Of a stretch of DNA of 64,000 nucleotides, positions 51,471 to 60,308 are shown piece by piece. Position numbers and translations under genes: made by a program. Origin of the DNA: Ruegeria lacuscaerulensis (GTDB taxonomy: Bacteria > Pseudomonadota > Alphaproteobacteria > Rhodobacterales > Rhodobacteraceae). Under the pieces are notes generated by a model, which was not told the DNA's origin, made no database searches, and saw only the letters and a program-made list of their open reading frames with translations. Numbering within the stretch: position 1 is the stretch's first letter; each line of letters starts with the position of its first letter. The stretch spans positions 558,001-622,000 of the forward strand of contig NZ_WQGO01000002.1 in the NCBI RefSeq assembly GCF_013034685.1. Direction: 5' to 3'.

Positions 51471-52975
51471 TACTCTACCCAATGTGACCGTTTGCCGATC
51501 TCGACATGGATCGACTTGATCTGCGTATATTCCTCGACGCCATGCATCCCGGCCTCGCGGCCCCAACCAGAAGCCTTGAATCCGCCAATCGGCAGTTCGG
51601 GTCCCCCAGCCAGGGTTGTGTTGACCCAGAACCGTCCCGCCTGAACACGGCGAGAAATCGTCAGCGCCTTGTCGATATTCTTGGTCCAGACACTTGCCGC
51701 CAGACCGTATTCAGTATCGTTGGCAATCGAGATCGCTTCGTCAATCGTGTCGAAAGGGATGACGACCAGAACCGGTCCAAAAATCTCTTCCCGCGCGATG
51801 GCCATGTCGTTGGTCGCATTGGTGAAGATGACCGGGTCGATATATTGCCCACCCGCGATTTCGGGCGTTCCGCCCCCGATCAGCAGGGTCGCGCCCTCTT
51901 CCTGACCCTTGGCGATGTAGGACAGGATGGTGCGGTTCTGCGCGTCTGTCGTGATCGCGCCCGCCTGGGTGCGCTCGTCCAACGGATCGCCCACGCGGAC
52001 CTTGCGCAGCTTGTCCGCGACCATGCCTGCAAACTTTTCTGCAACCGAGCGTTCAACGAGCAAGCGCGCGCCGGATACACAGCACTGGCCCGTGTTGAAT
52101 GCGATGCCGAAAGCTACGCCATCGGCTGCGTCTTCTAGGTCGGCATCGGCAAAGACGATCTGAGGGTTCTTGCCCCCAAGTTCCAAGCCTAGCTTTTTGA
52201 AATTGCTCTGCCCCGACGCTGCAACGACCGATCGACCAACAGCGGTCGAGCCGGTAAAGGACAGCATATCCACATCCATGTGTTCCGCCAGCTTCTGGCC
52301 GATCACGCTGCCTGATCCGGTGACCACGTTGAACACACCATCCGGCAATCCCGCTTCCGACAGGATCTCGGCGAGCAATAAGGTCGTGGCACTGGTCACC
52401 TCGGAAGGTTTGGCAACGATCGTGCAGCCCGAAGCGAGGATATAAGGCACCCGTTCGCAAAGGATCAGGAAAGGGAAGTTCCAAGGCGTGATCAGGCCAA
52501 CCACGCCAACGGGCTCGCGTGTGACAATCCCCATGGCGCCATCGCCACTGTTGTTAAAGCTGTCACCGTGCAGAGCCCGCGCCAAACCTGCTGCAAATTC
52601 GAACATGCCAACGCAACCGCTGACCTCGCCCCGCGCCTGGCTGATGGGTTTGCCGTTCTCCAGCGTCTCCCAATAGGCAATTTCATCGGTGCGCTGGCGG
52701 ATCAACTCAGCGGCTTTAAGCAAGACCGCCGCGCGGTCGGCCCCGGACAACCCACACCACCGGCGGTCGTCGAAGGCCGTGCGGGCCGAAGCGACAATGG
52801 TGTTCAGATCGTCCTCTGTACAACGCGGAATACGTGTAACTGGCACGCCATGTCCGGGCGAAGACCGCTCGAACAGATCGCGGTCTCCGGCAGGTACCCA
52901 GCTGCCCTCCATGAAGAACCCGAACTCACGAGGTTCGGAGGGTGGCGTCAGTATCTGTGCGTTTTGGTCCATCAT
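51470..52975 (-). CDS. NAD(P)-dependent aldehyde dehydrogenase
   Basis: The 501-residue enzyme of the betaine/phenylacetaldehyde-type ALDH class has NFPFLI, FTGSTAVGRSV, the general-base Glu in LELGGKNP and the nucleophilic Cys in FNTGQCCVSG, then PFGG-like ELPIGGFKASG. It would oxidise the aldehyde made by the neighbouring GMC oxidoreductase or Zn-alcohol dehydrogenase to an acid. It is translationally coupled to the GMC gene and follows the cupin gene by 23 nt. Confidence 0.9.
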   Translation of the reverse strand: MMDQNAQILTPPSEPREFGFFMEGSWVPAGDRDLFERSSPGHGVPVTRIPRCTEDDLNTIVASARTAFDDRRWCGLSGADRAAVLLKAAELIRQRTDEIAYWETLENGKPISQARGEVSGCVGMFEFAAGLARALHGDSFNNSGDGAMGIVTREPVGVVGLITPWNFPFLILCERVPYILASGCTIVAKPSEVTSATTLLLAEILSEAGLPDGVFNVVTGSGSVIGQKLAEHMDVDMLSFTGSTAVGRSVVAASGQSNFKKLGLELGGKNPQIVFADADLEDAADGVAFGIAFNTGQCCVSGARLLVERSVAEKFAGMVADKLRKVRVGDPLDERTQAGAITTDAQNRTILSYIAKGQEEGATLLIGGGTPEIAGGQYIDPVIFTNATNDMAIAREEIFGPVLVVIPFDTIDEAISIANDTEYGLAASVWTKNIDKALTISRRVQAGRFWVNTTLAGGPELPIGGFKASGWGREAGMHGVEEYTQIKSIHVEIGKRSHWVE

Positions 52976-52998
52976 CTGGTCTCCGAAATAAGCGCGCG

Positions 52999-53556
52999 TC
53001 AGGCCGAGGCGTCCAGCCCGTCGCGGAAATCATTCCACCCGCCATCCACAGAGGACGGCGCATCATGCCATTGGTGCAGGATATCCCCGGTTGCGGGGTC
53101 CTTGTCCGGGATAGGCAGCATCATGATCCGCTTGGCGGCCGCCTGAAACATCTCGGGCGTCAGGAAGGCTTCCTGAATGTTGTCCCAGTCGCGACCCCCG
53201 GCGTAGCCGCCGACCATCATTATATCGTCGGAATGACCCACCATCTCGTGGCTGACTCCGGCGGGCATGACGATGACATCGCCCGCCTCGATCCTGACCC
53301 GGGTCCAGCCCTCGACGGACAGGTTGAACTCCATCCAGCCAATCGCGCAGCCCAGACATTCATGCGAAGTCGAGTGGAAATGGGCGTATTCATAGACACC
53401 TGGATATTCCCAATTGTTCCCCCAGCCATTGCTGCGAAACCTGGCCTTGACCGCATCCACGCCGCCACCGGGTATTGCGCCGCGATGGATCAGCAGGGGA
53501 AACCGGCTGTTTGGGATCATGCCTTCGGGTTTGGATGTGTAAACTTCTACAGTCAT
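52999..53556 (-). CDS. YjlB-like cupin protein
   Basis: Start at MTVEVYTSKPEGMIPNSRFPLLIHRGAI, 7 nt after GGGAGGAG. The ~185-residue cupin shows EYAHFHSTSHECLGCAIGWMEF (first metal-binding motif with His residues) and GDVIVMPAGVSHEMVG (second motif). YjlB relatives have no established function; a sugar-isomerising or dioxygenase role is possible. It is embedded in the importer/dehydrogenase operon. Confidence 0.82.
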   Translation of the reverse strand: MTVEVYTSKPEGMIPNSRFPLLIHRGAIPGGGVDAVKARFRSNGWGNNWEYPGVYEYAHFHSTSHECLGCAIGWMEFNLSVEGWTRVRIEAGDVIVMPAGVSHEMVGHSDDIMMVGGYAGGRDWDNIQEAFLTPEMFQAAAKRIMMLPIPDKDPATGDILHQWHDAPSSVDGGWNDFRDGLDASA

Positions 53557-53576
53557 GTGCGCTCCTCCCATTGCGG

Positions 53577-54614
53577 CTAGTCTGTTAATGCTATCTGCGT
53601 CTTGAGGTCCTGCGGACGGTCGACAAAACTGTCAAAAGCGGCCTGTATCTGATCCAGTGGATAAGATGCGCCGGTAAAGTGACAGGTTTTGATCCGCCCA
53701 TAGGTCAACAGCGTCAACGCGTCGTGCATATCCTGCCCCATGCCCGCGACCGAACCCTTGATCGAGTTCTCTTGTAGAATGGTTTGAAGAATATCGACAG
53801 GTAAGGTCTCACCCGCCCCGGTGATACCGAAAGCCGCGATGTGACCACCTTTGCGGATCAGGCGCGTCGCTTGTTGGTAAAGCGCAGGCAGTCCCACGCT
53901 TTCGATCACCACATCCGCACCGCGTCCATCTGTATGGTGCAGAACAGTGTCTTTCAGCTTTGTGGGGTCGCTGACACCCACGTCTGCACCGGCCTCCAGC
54001 GCCATTTTGACGCGCTCCTCGGACAGATCGGCCACGATGATCGGTGCCGCTCCTATTGTGCGAAGCAGTTGTACATGCAAGTTGCCGATAGGGCCCGCGC
54101 CGAGCACGACAACCGATTGACCGAAACTGATGTTCGCCTTGCGCGCGCAACGCACGACACAGGCCAGCGGTTCAGTCAGGGCAAGAACCCCGGCGCTTAC
54201 ATCACCGAGCGCAGGGATCACCAAGCGCGCGGGCACCGAGATATATTCGGCAAAAGCCCCATCCATCGTGATGCCCATTTGTTGCATATTGGGGCAGTTC
54301 AGGATCTCATTGCGGCGACACCAATAGCAGGTACCGCAACCGATATTCATATCGACCACCACAGGCGCGCCGATGGTCAGCCCCGTGACACCCTGGCCAA
54401 GCTCTGCAATCGTTCCGGTGAATTCGTGACCGGGAATCATGGGCAGGTTCTCGGCCGCGTAGTGCCCGTTGAATATGTGCATGTCCGTGCCACAGATCCC
54501 GACCCGAGAGATGCGGATCAAAACCTCGTCGCGACCTGGGACAGGACGGGGCACATCCTGAACTTCGAACTGGCCGGGTTTCACCAAAACGGCCGCTCTC
54601 ATGGTTCCGGTCAT
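53577..54614 (-). CDS. Zinc-dependent alcohol/polyol dehydrogenase
   Basis: The 345-residue medium-chain dehydrogenase has catalytic zinc ligands in GICGTDMH and GHEFTG and a four-cysteine structural zinc lobe (NIGCGTCYWCRRNEILNC). The NAD motif is VLGAGPIGNLHVQ. It resembles sorbitol, threonine and related dehydrogenases. ATGA overlap with the downstream permease stop-start indicates coupling. It probably oxidises a hydroxyl of the imported compound. Confidence 0.88.
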   Translation of the reverse strand: MTGTMRAAVLVKPGQFEVQDVPRPVPGRDEVLIRISRVGICGTDMHIFNGHYAAENLPMIPGHEFTGTIAELGQGVTGLTIGAPVVVDMNIGCGTCYWCRRNEILNCPNMQQMGITMDGAFAEYISVPARLVIPALGDVSAGVLALTEPLACVVRCARKANISFGQSVVVLGAGPIGNLHVQLLRTIGAAPIIVADLSEERVKMALEAGADVGVSDPTKLKDTVLHHTDGRGADVVIESVGLPALYQQATRLIRKGGHIAAFGITGAGETLPVDILQTILQENSIKGSVAGMGQDMHDALTLLTYGRIKTCHFTGASYPLDQIQAAFDSFVDRPQDLKTQIALTD

Positions 54615-55552
54615 TTCACGACCCTCAGCTTTGTGCGGTCGATGGTCAGTGCGATAGCCGTGATCAGGATCAGGCCAAACACCATCTGCTGCTGGGTGGC
54701 GTCCACCTCGAAATACAGCATCGAGGATCGAATTACCGCCACGATGAGTGTACCGATCAGCGTGTTGATCACCCCGCCTACTCCTCCGGTCAGTGGTGTG
54801 CCACCGACCAGAACCGCGACGATTGCCGGCAGCAGGAACCCGTTCGCCAGAGTGGGAGAGCCTCCGGAGAGTTTGACCGAGAACAGCAAGCCTGCAATCG
54901 CCGCAAGTCCACCGGACAGGGCAAAGGCCATGATCTTGATGCGGTTAACATTCAGCCCCGAGGCAACAGCAGCCGGTTCCCCTGCCCCGACAGCCTTGAG
55001 CGCGCGCCCAAAGGTGGTGCGCGACTGCAGGAACCACGCGCCCAGAACCAGCACTGCAGCAATGATCAATTCCGCGGGCAAACCAGCGACCGAGCCGGTC
55101 ATCCAGCCAAAGGTCGAATCCCGCATCTCTGCATCCATGAACAAAGCCCGTTGACCCGACATGTATTGTGCGGCCGAAAAGGCGATGCCGCCCACTGCCA
55201 GGGTCGAGATAAAGGACGGCACAAATAGCCGAGTCGTCACAAAACCAGAGACAGCGCCCAGAACAATGCCGGCCAGAATACAGATCAACGCCGCGCCGAT
55301 ACCAAAAGTCGGCAGGGCAATTGTCGCCACAACCGTGGTCATATTGGCCACCGACTGTGCCGACAGGTCGATCCCGCCGATATAGATCGCGAAGGTCATC
55401 CCAAGCGCCATGATGAACAGCGGCACAATGTCGGCCATCATCGAAATCAGGTTCGCCGGGCGCAGAAAATTAGCATCCGCAGCCCCCACGACCAGCACAA
55501 GCGCCAGCAGCGTGATCCAGGGCAGATGGGGTTTGATGCGTTCAAAGCTCAT
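54611..55552 (-). CDS. Ribose-type ABC transporter permease
   Basis: The 313-residue RbsC-family permease (BPD_transp_2) has about nine hydrophobic segments and the conserved cytoplasmic loop TTFGRALKAVGAGEPAAVASGLNVNRIKI. It is the second permease of the same importer, after the ATPase gene, giving a heterodimeric channel. Ends near the RTKLRVVK tail. Confidence 0.9.
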   Translation of the reverse strand: MSFERIKPHLPWITLLALVLVVGAADANFLRPANLISMMADIVPLFIMALGMTFAIYIGGIDLSAQSVANMTTVVATIALPTFGIGAALICILAGIVLGAVSGFVTTRLFVPSFISTLAVGGIAFSAAQYMSGQRALFMDAEMRDSTFGWMTGSVAGLPAELIIAAVLVLGAWFLQSRTTFGRALKAVGAGEPAAVASGLNVNRIKIMAFALSGGLAAIAGLLFSVKLSGGSPTLANGFLLPAIVAVLVGGTPLTGGVGGVINTLIGTLIVAVIRSSMLYFEVDATQQQMVFGLILITAIALTIDRTKLRVVK

Positions 55553-55562
55553 GGGTCCGGCC

Positions 55563-57071
55563 TCAGATCATGTGGTGGACAAGGTCATAAAGCGACGGCT
55601 TGTCCCCTGGGCTGCAATCGAAACGTTTTTGGGCAACACCGTCTTTGAGAACGATTATGCTGTGGCTGAGGCCGATGGCCTCTTCCAGCGTATCTGCCAC
55701 CAAGATGATGCCGACGCCGTCATCCGACATCTCACGCACCATGTCATAGACATCTTCCTTGGCGCCGATATCCAAACCGCGCGTCGGGTGATCCAGCAGG
55801 ATGATGTCTGATCCCGCCGAGCGCCATTTGGCCAGCACCACCTTTTGCTGGTTGCCGCCCGACAGCCCGCCGCAATCCTTGTAGACATCGGGGGTTTTTA
55901 TCGCCAAACGGTCGATCCATTGCTTGGCCAGAGATTTCTCCTCACCAATGCGAAGCACGCCGGAATTGGCATAGTTGCCCATCTGGCTGAGAGTCATGTT
56001 CTCATACACATTCATCCCGGCCACGATGCCTTCGACCTTGCGTTCGCGAGGGATGTAACCGACCCCATTGGCAACCCCGGCCTGCGCGTTAAACTTGGTA
56101 ACCGTTTCCCCCTTGAGGGCGACGGTTCCCGAAGACGGAGTTTCCAGACCAAAAATCGTGCGCAGGATCGCCTCACGCCCCGATCCCTCTGTACCGACAA
56201 GGCACAGAACCTCTCCTGGGCGCAGGTCGAATGAAATATCGGAGTATTTTCCAGCCACAGAGACATCGTTGAAGGCTACCAACGGTTTCGCCTCGGCCTG
56301 ATAGGGCTTTTGCTTTTGTTCGCGGTAATATTCCTTGTCGACGTCGCGGCCCACCATCTTGTGCTGGATTGCATCCACATCGGCGTCATCATGGGCGACA
56401 ACGTCCACAACCTCGCCGTCCTTCATCACATAGATACGGTCTGACAGGTCCAGAACCTCGTCCATGCGGTGGCTGACAAAGATGAAGGACGCCCGTTTGG
56501 TGAGTTCCCGCACGAGGCTGAACAGCAGCTCAACCTCTTCCTTGGCCAGCACGCTGGTCGGTTCATCCAGCAGGATGACCAGATCGCCATCGATCCGTTC
56601 TTCCAGCGTCAGAACCTTGGCCAGCTCGACCAGCTGTCGCTGTGCAAAGGACAGTTTCGAGGTCGTGGTCGCCGGGTCGATATCCAGCTTGACCTTGGCC
56701 AGTTGCTTGCGCGCGGCCTCGGCCATGGCTTTCCAGTTGATCACTCCATAGCTGACGAATTGCTGCTCGAACCCCAGAAAGATGTTTTCCATCACGGTCA
56801 GGTTGGTGATCAGGGATTGTTCCTGAAACACCATGCCGATGCCGTGATCCATCGCCTGACGCGGGTTCTGAAAGCGAACCTTGGTGCCATCGATGGTGAT
56901 ATCGCCGCCATCGGGCTGATAGGCGCCGTAGATGACCTTCATCAGCGTGGACTTGCCCGCGCCGTTTTCACCAACGAGGCCCACGATCTCACCGCGTCCG
57001 ATCTTGAAATCCACAGATTTCAGAGCGTGGACGCCTGGGAATTTCTTGTCGACATTGATCAGTTCGTACAT
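55563..57071 (-). CDS. Ribose-type ABC transporter ATPase, two nucleotide-binding domains
   Basis: The 502-residue protein of the RbsA/MglA type has a first domain with GENGAGKS (Walker A), LSFAQRQLVELAK and VILLDEPTSVLA. The second domain has a degenerate Walker A (GTEGSGREA, Lys replaced by Arg) and an intact LSGGNQQKVVLAKW with IILLDHPTRGLD. This asymmetry is normal for the family. It powers uptake through the two permeases flanking it. Confidence 0.92.
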   Translation of the reverse strand: MYELINVDKKFPGVHALKSVDFKIGRGEIVGLVGENGAGKSTLMKVIYGAYQPDGGDITIDGTKVRFQNPRQAMDHGIGMVFQEQSLITNLTVMENIFLGFEQQFVSYGVINWKAMAEAARKQLAKVKLDIDPATTTSKLSFAQRQLVELAKVLTLEERIDGDLVILLDEPTSVLAKEEVELLFSLVRELTKRASFIFVSHRMDEVLDLSDRIYVMKDGEVVDVVAHDDADVDAIQHKMVGRDVDKEYYREQKQKPYQAEAKPLVAFNDVSVAGKYSDISFDLRPGEVLCLVGTEGSGREAILRTIFGLETPSSGTVALKGETVTKFNAQAGVANGVGYIPRERKVEGIVAGMNVYENMTLSQMGNYANSGVLRIGEEKSLAKQWIDRLAIKTPDVYKDCGGLSGGNQQKVVLAKWRSAGSDIILLDHPTRGLDIGAKEDVYDMVREMSDDGVGIILVADTLEEAIGLSHSIIVLKDGVAQKRFDCSPGDKPSLYDLVHHMI

Positions 57072-57081
57072 CTGCCCGCCC

Positions 57082-58047
57082 CTATTTCACGAAGGTTACG
57101 GATTTACGGTCGGTCGACAGAACCACCGCAGCGATGACCAATATGCCCAGAACACCGTCCTGCACGTAGCCGGGCAACCCGATCACAACCATGCCGTTGT
57201 TGATGACGTTGACGATCAAGACCCCGATCAGAGTGTTCCACACACCCCCGATCCCGCCCCACAGCGCGGTGCCGCCAACAACGACAGAAGTAATCGACAC
57301 GAACATGAAGTTCGACCCGGTCGCGGTTTCCGCGATCCCGATCCGACCCACAGCCAACAAGGCCCCAACCGCATAGAAAATACCGGCTAGTGCAAACCCC
57401 ATGATCCGCACGCGATTGACGTTCAGGCCCGAGGCATGGGCCAGTTCCTCGCCTCCGCCGACAGCGTAGAAATTCCGACCCAGCGTGGTGCGGGACTGGA
57501 TGAACCAGGCGATCAGCAGGAACAGCAGCGCGACATAGCACATGATAGGAAACCCGAACCAACGCTCGGTCAGCAGGGACCGGAACAGGTCATCCTCGAC
57601 TCGGATACGGTCACCGCCCGTCAACAGCAGCGCGAACCCAGTGCCAACGAAACCCATTGCAAGTGAGGCCATGAACGACGGGATTTTCAGCAGGACATGG
57701 ACCAGCCCGTTCACGAATCCTATGGCCCCACCAACCAACAGCGCCAGCGGGATCGCCAGCCACGCCCACGACGCCAACGTGCCGCCCAAGGCGATAAAGG
57801 CAAAGGCAAACACCACAGCGCAAACCGACACCGTGCCCTCCATCGACAGGTCAATCGAGCCCATGATGATGATGAAGGTCACACCGATTGCGACCATCAA
57901 CGCCGGTGCGGACGAAATCCCGATCCGCGCGAAATTGCGCAGCGAAAAGAAACGGGGTTCCATCATTGTGAAAAACAGGACCAGAACCAAAAGGACAATC
58001 AGGGGCGCCCATTTGATCAGAACATCCCGTGTCAGCACATTGCTCAC
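57082..58047 (-). CDS. Ribose-type ABC transporter permease
   Basis: The 321-residue RbsC-family permease starts at GTG, 7 nt after GGGAG. The family loop reads TTLGRNFYAVGGGEELAHASGLNVNRVRI. It is similar to, but clearly distinct from, the other permease of the operon, so the pair probably forms a heterodimer. It follows the binding-protein gene across a GC-rich hairpin. Confidence 0.9.
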   Translation of the reverse strand: MSNVLTRDVLIKWAPLIVLLVLVLFFTMMEPRFFSLRNFARIGISSAPALMVAIGVTFIIIMGSIDLSMEGTVSVCAVVFAFAFIALGGTLASWAWLAIPLALLVGGAIGFVNGLVHVLLKIPSFMASLAMGFVGTGFALLLTGGDRIRVEDDLFRSLLTERWFGFPIMCYVALLFLLIAWFIQSRTTLGRNFYAVGGGEELAHASGLNVNRVRIMGFALAGIFYAVGALLAVGRIGIAETATGSNFMFVSITSVVVGGTALWGGIGGVWNTLIGVLIVNVINNGMVVIGLPGYVQDGVLGILVIAAVVLSTDRKSVTFVK

Positions 58048-58104
58048 GTGCTTTCTCCCACTGAGTGAATTGGTGGGGGTCGCTGTCGCCGCAGACCCGT
58101 GTGA

Positions 58105-58129
58105 GCGGGCCGGATCACGTCCGGCCCGC
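58105..58129 (-). promoter_or_regulatory. Stem-loop between ABC binding-protein and permease genes
   Basis: Perfect 10-bp stem GCGGGCCGGA / TCCGGCCCGC with a 5-nt loop, 7 nt after the binding-protein stop on the minus strand and without a U-tract. Probably an mRNA-stability or attenuation element that keeps the receptor in excess. Confidence 0.65.
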
Positions 58130-58136
58130 CATCACT

Positions 58137-59243
58137 TTATTTATACTGAATCTGGCCGTTCGACGTGGACCAGAAATCCTTCCAGTCATAAGTCGGGACG
58201 CTGTCCAGATATTCAGCCTTGAACGCCTGTGCGTCTTCAGGGCGGACCATGATGGTCGGGCCGTAGAATTCGCGGTGCTCGTTGGGCTCTTCGGACGGCT
58301 TGAAGTGACCGGTTGCGGCATAATAGGCCAGCGCCGCCGTGATGCCGCCACCCCAATGCGGGTTGGTAAAGACAGTGGCCAGAATCTTGCCTTCGCCGAC
58401 CAGTTCAACCGCCTGCGGGTTACCGTCATAAGATACGATGGGCATATCCTCGATACCTTCCGCACGCAGCGCTTCCAGCACGCCATAAGCAATGGTGTCG
58501 TTGGCGCAGTGCACACCTTTGATGTCGTCGCCATAGCGGGTCAGGAAAGCGCTCATGACCTGATTGGCTTTCTGAGTATCCCAGTCGGCAGGCTCGGCTG
58601 CCAGCAATTCTGCGTTGGGGTAGTCTTTCAGCGCGTTGTTCAGTCCAGCCAGACGCTCGATCGCAGGGTTGTTTGACGCGATACCGCCCAGATGAACAAC
58701 CCCACCGGAACCGCCCATGGCATCCAGAAGAATTCGCGCCGTCTGTTCGGCCGGGCCTTCATCGGACCAGCTCATGTGGCTGACATAGTTATCGCCGAAG
58801 TCCCAGGGGTGCAGGTCGTCGGTCTTGTTCCACAGCGTGGATACATACGCACCTGCCTCGACACAGCTTTCCACCACCGGACGCGCATTGGGCGCATCAT
58901 TGGTGTCGATGGCCAATGCCAGTTCACCATTGGTTTTGGACAGCAACGCCTTGACGTCCGCCAAGGATTTCTCGGAAGAGCCCTCGTTGATCAGGTGAGT
59001 CAGGAAGTCCTTGGGCTTGCCCAGGCTTTCGACAAACGCCTCGCCGCCCGAAACGATCTCGTTCCAGTATGGGTTGGTGCGGTTGCGATAGGACCATGCA
59101 ACTGTCGGGTCGGTAATAGCCGCACGCGCCATGCCCCCCAACATGCTGGAAATCGCAGCACCACCAACACCATAAGCCGATGCAAGCAACAGATTACGAC
59201 GCGTGATCGTCTCTTGTTCGATGTATTTTTTGATAAATGACAT
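58137..59243 (-). CDS. Ribose-type substrate-binding protein with Tat signal
   Basis: Start at MSFIKKYIEQETITRRNLLLASA: the twin-arginine TRRNLLL followed by a hydrophobic stretch and ARA cleavage site indicates Tat export, unusual for this class, which mostly uses Sec. The 368-residue periplasmic-binding protein of the sugar/autoinducer (Peripla_BP_4-like) fold shows SYRNRTNPYWNEI, ALAIDTND and VHCANDTIAYGVLEAL..PIVSYDGNP. First gene of an eight-gene operon. Ligand unknown; sugar- or polyol-like by class. Confidence 0.85.
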   Translation of the reverse strand: MSFIKKYIEQETITRRNLLLASAYGVGGAAISSMLGGMARAAITDPTVAWSYRNRTNPYWNEIVSGGEAFVESLGKPKDFLTHLINEGSSEKSLADVKALLSKTNGELALAIDTNDAPNARPVVESCVEAGAYVSTLWNKTDDLHPWDFGDNYVSHMSWSDEGPAEQTARILLDAMGGSGGVVHLGGIASNNPAIERLAGLNNALKDYPNAELLAAEPADWDTQKANQVMSAFLTRYGDDIKGVHCANDTIAYGVLEALRAEGIEDMPIVSYDGNPQAVELVGEGKILATVFTNPHWGGGITAALAYYAATGHFKPSEEPNEHREFYGPTIMVRPEDAQAFKAEYLDSVPTYDWKDFWSTSNGQIQYK

Positions 59244-59340
59244 TACGTCCTCCCGTTTGGATCCGCAGTCAGAAGCAAAGACACGCACGTGCCGCTCCCC
59301 CTCGGCGCAAGCTACACACCCTCTCAGGTGCGAATTTTAT

Positions 59341-59354
59341 GCACTAACTAGTTA
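59341..59354. promoter_or_regulatory. Degenerate TAAC-type site, site 5
   Basis: GCACTAACTAGTTA; on the minus strand TAACTAGTTAGTGC, which keeps the left half and part of the right half of the TAAC-N6-GTTA dyad. It lies 98 bp upstream of the ABC operon and 167 bp from the TetR gene. Confidence 0.45.
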
Positions 59355-59520
59355 CTTCTTTACGAGAGCATGTGTCAAGCGTTAAGAAAAGGAAACCCAG
59401 ATCGCAAATTGGGCTGCGGTCGACTGCAATATTGCGCGGCTGGATGGTTTCGCTGGAACAGGATTTGAAATATTGAAGTTGCAGAGAAGCCAGTAACAAA
59501 AAGTATTGAGGACCAAGGAC

Positions 59521-60162
59521 GTGGGCGAACCAGAAAAGAAGGGTAGAAAGCGGGATGCCCAGGCGACCAAGGCCCGAATACTAAATGCGGCCAAAAAAGA
59601 ATTCGCCAAACACGGATTGGGTGGCGCGCGCGTTGACGAAATCGCCGAGCGGGCAGATGCTAACAAGCGGATGCTGTACCACTATTTCGGCAGCAAAGAG
59701 GACTTGTTCCGAACCGTTCTGGAAGAGGCCTATCTTGATATCCGCAGCGCCGAGCGCAAGCTGAACCTCGAAAGCTTGTCGCCGTCAGACGCACTGGAAT
59801 CCCTGGTGCGATTTACGTGGAAATACTACCTCAAAAATCCCGAGTTCATTACTTTGGTCAACAGTGAAAACCTGCATCGCGCCCGGCATATCAAATCGCT
59901 GACCAGCTTGCAGGATTCGACCCGAGGACTTGTCGATATGGTCGAGTCGATCCTGAAGCGCGGTCAGGAAACTGGCGAATTTCGCGCGGGCATTGATGCA
60001 ACCCAGCTCAACATTACGATTGCGGCTATTGGCTATTACTATCTGACCAACCGCTTTACGGGATCATTTCTGTTTCAGCGCAACATGATGGACGAGCAGG
60101 CTTTGGAAGAACGTCTGAATTTCAACGTCGAAAGCATTCTCAGGATCGTTCAGGCACCCTGA
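59521..60162 (+). CDS. TetR family transcriptional regulator
   Basis: GTG start 8 nt after GAGGA; an in-frame TTG 15 nt upstream is a weaker option. The 213-residue protein has an N-terminal TetR helix-turn-helix (residues ~14-60, KARILNAAKKEFAKHGLGGARVDEIAERADANKRMLYHYFGSKEDLF) and a helical ligand domain. It is divergent from the eight-gene ABC operon and is the only regulator within or beside the island, so it is the best candidate to bind the TAAC-N6-GTTA palindromes. The inducer is presumably the imported compound or a CoA ester. Confidence 0.9.
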   Translation: MGEPEKKGRKRDAQATKARILNAAKKEFAKHGLGGARVDEIAERADANKRMLYHYFGSKEDLFRTVLEEAYLDIRSAERKLNLESLSPSDALESLVRFTWKYYLKNPEFITLVNSENLHRARHIKSLTSLQDSTRGLVDMVESILKRGQETGEFRAGIDATQLNITIAAIGYYYLTNRFTGSFLFQRNMMDEQALEERLNFNVESILRIVQAP

Positions 60163-60308
60163 GACAGTCGATGTCGATGATCAGGCCGAACAGGAATTCA
60201 AATTGCGGTACATCCGCACGGCTGAGCGCGCCCAAACGTAGCTGACGCCCGATCGGCCAGAGTCGGGCACCAAGGTTCTGTCGTCGGCAGACAAGAACGC
60301 CTTTCAAT

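Noticed and set aside
49872..52975. GMC oxidoreductase and ALDH as a choline-to-betaine pair (betA/betB)
   Set aside because: No betI, betaine transporter or other betaine gene is adjacent, and the genes end a sugar-type importer operon; calling them betAB would overstate the evidence.
53841..55154. Plus-strand 437-codon frame opposite the Zn-dehydrogenase and permease
   Set aside because: Antisense shadow; its composition mirrors the complementary genes and no family is evident.
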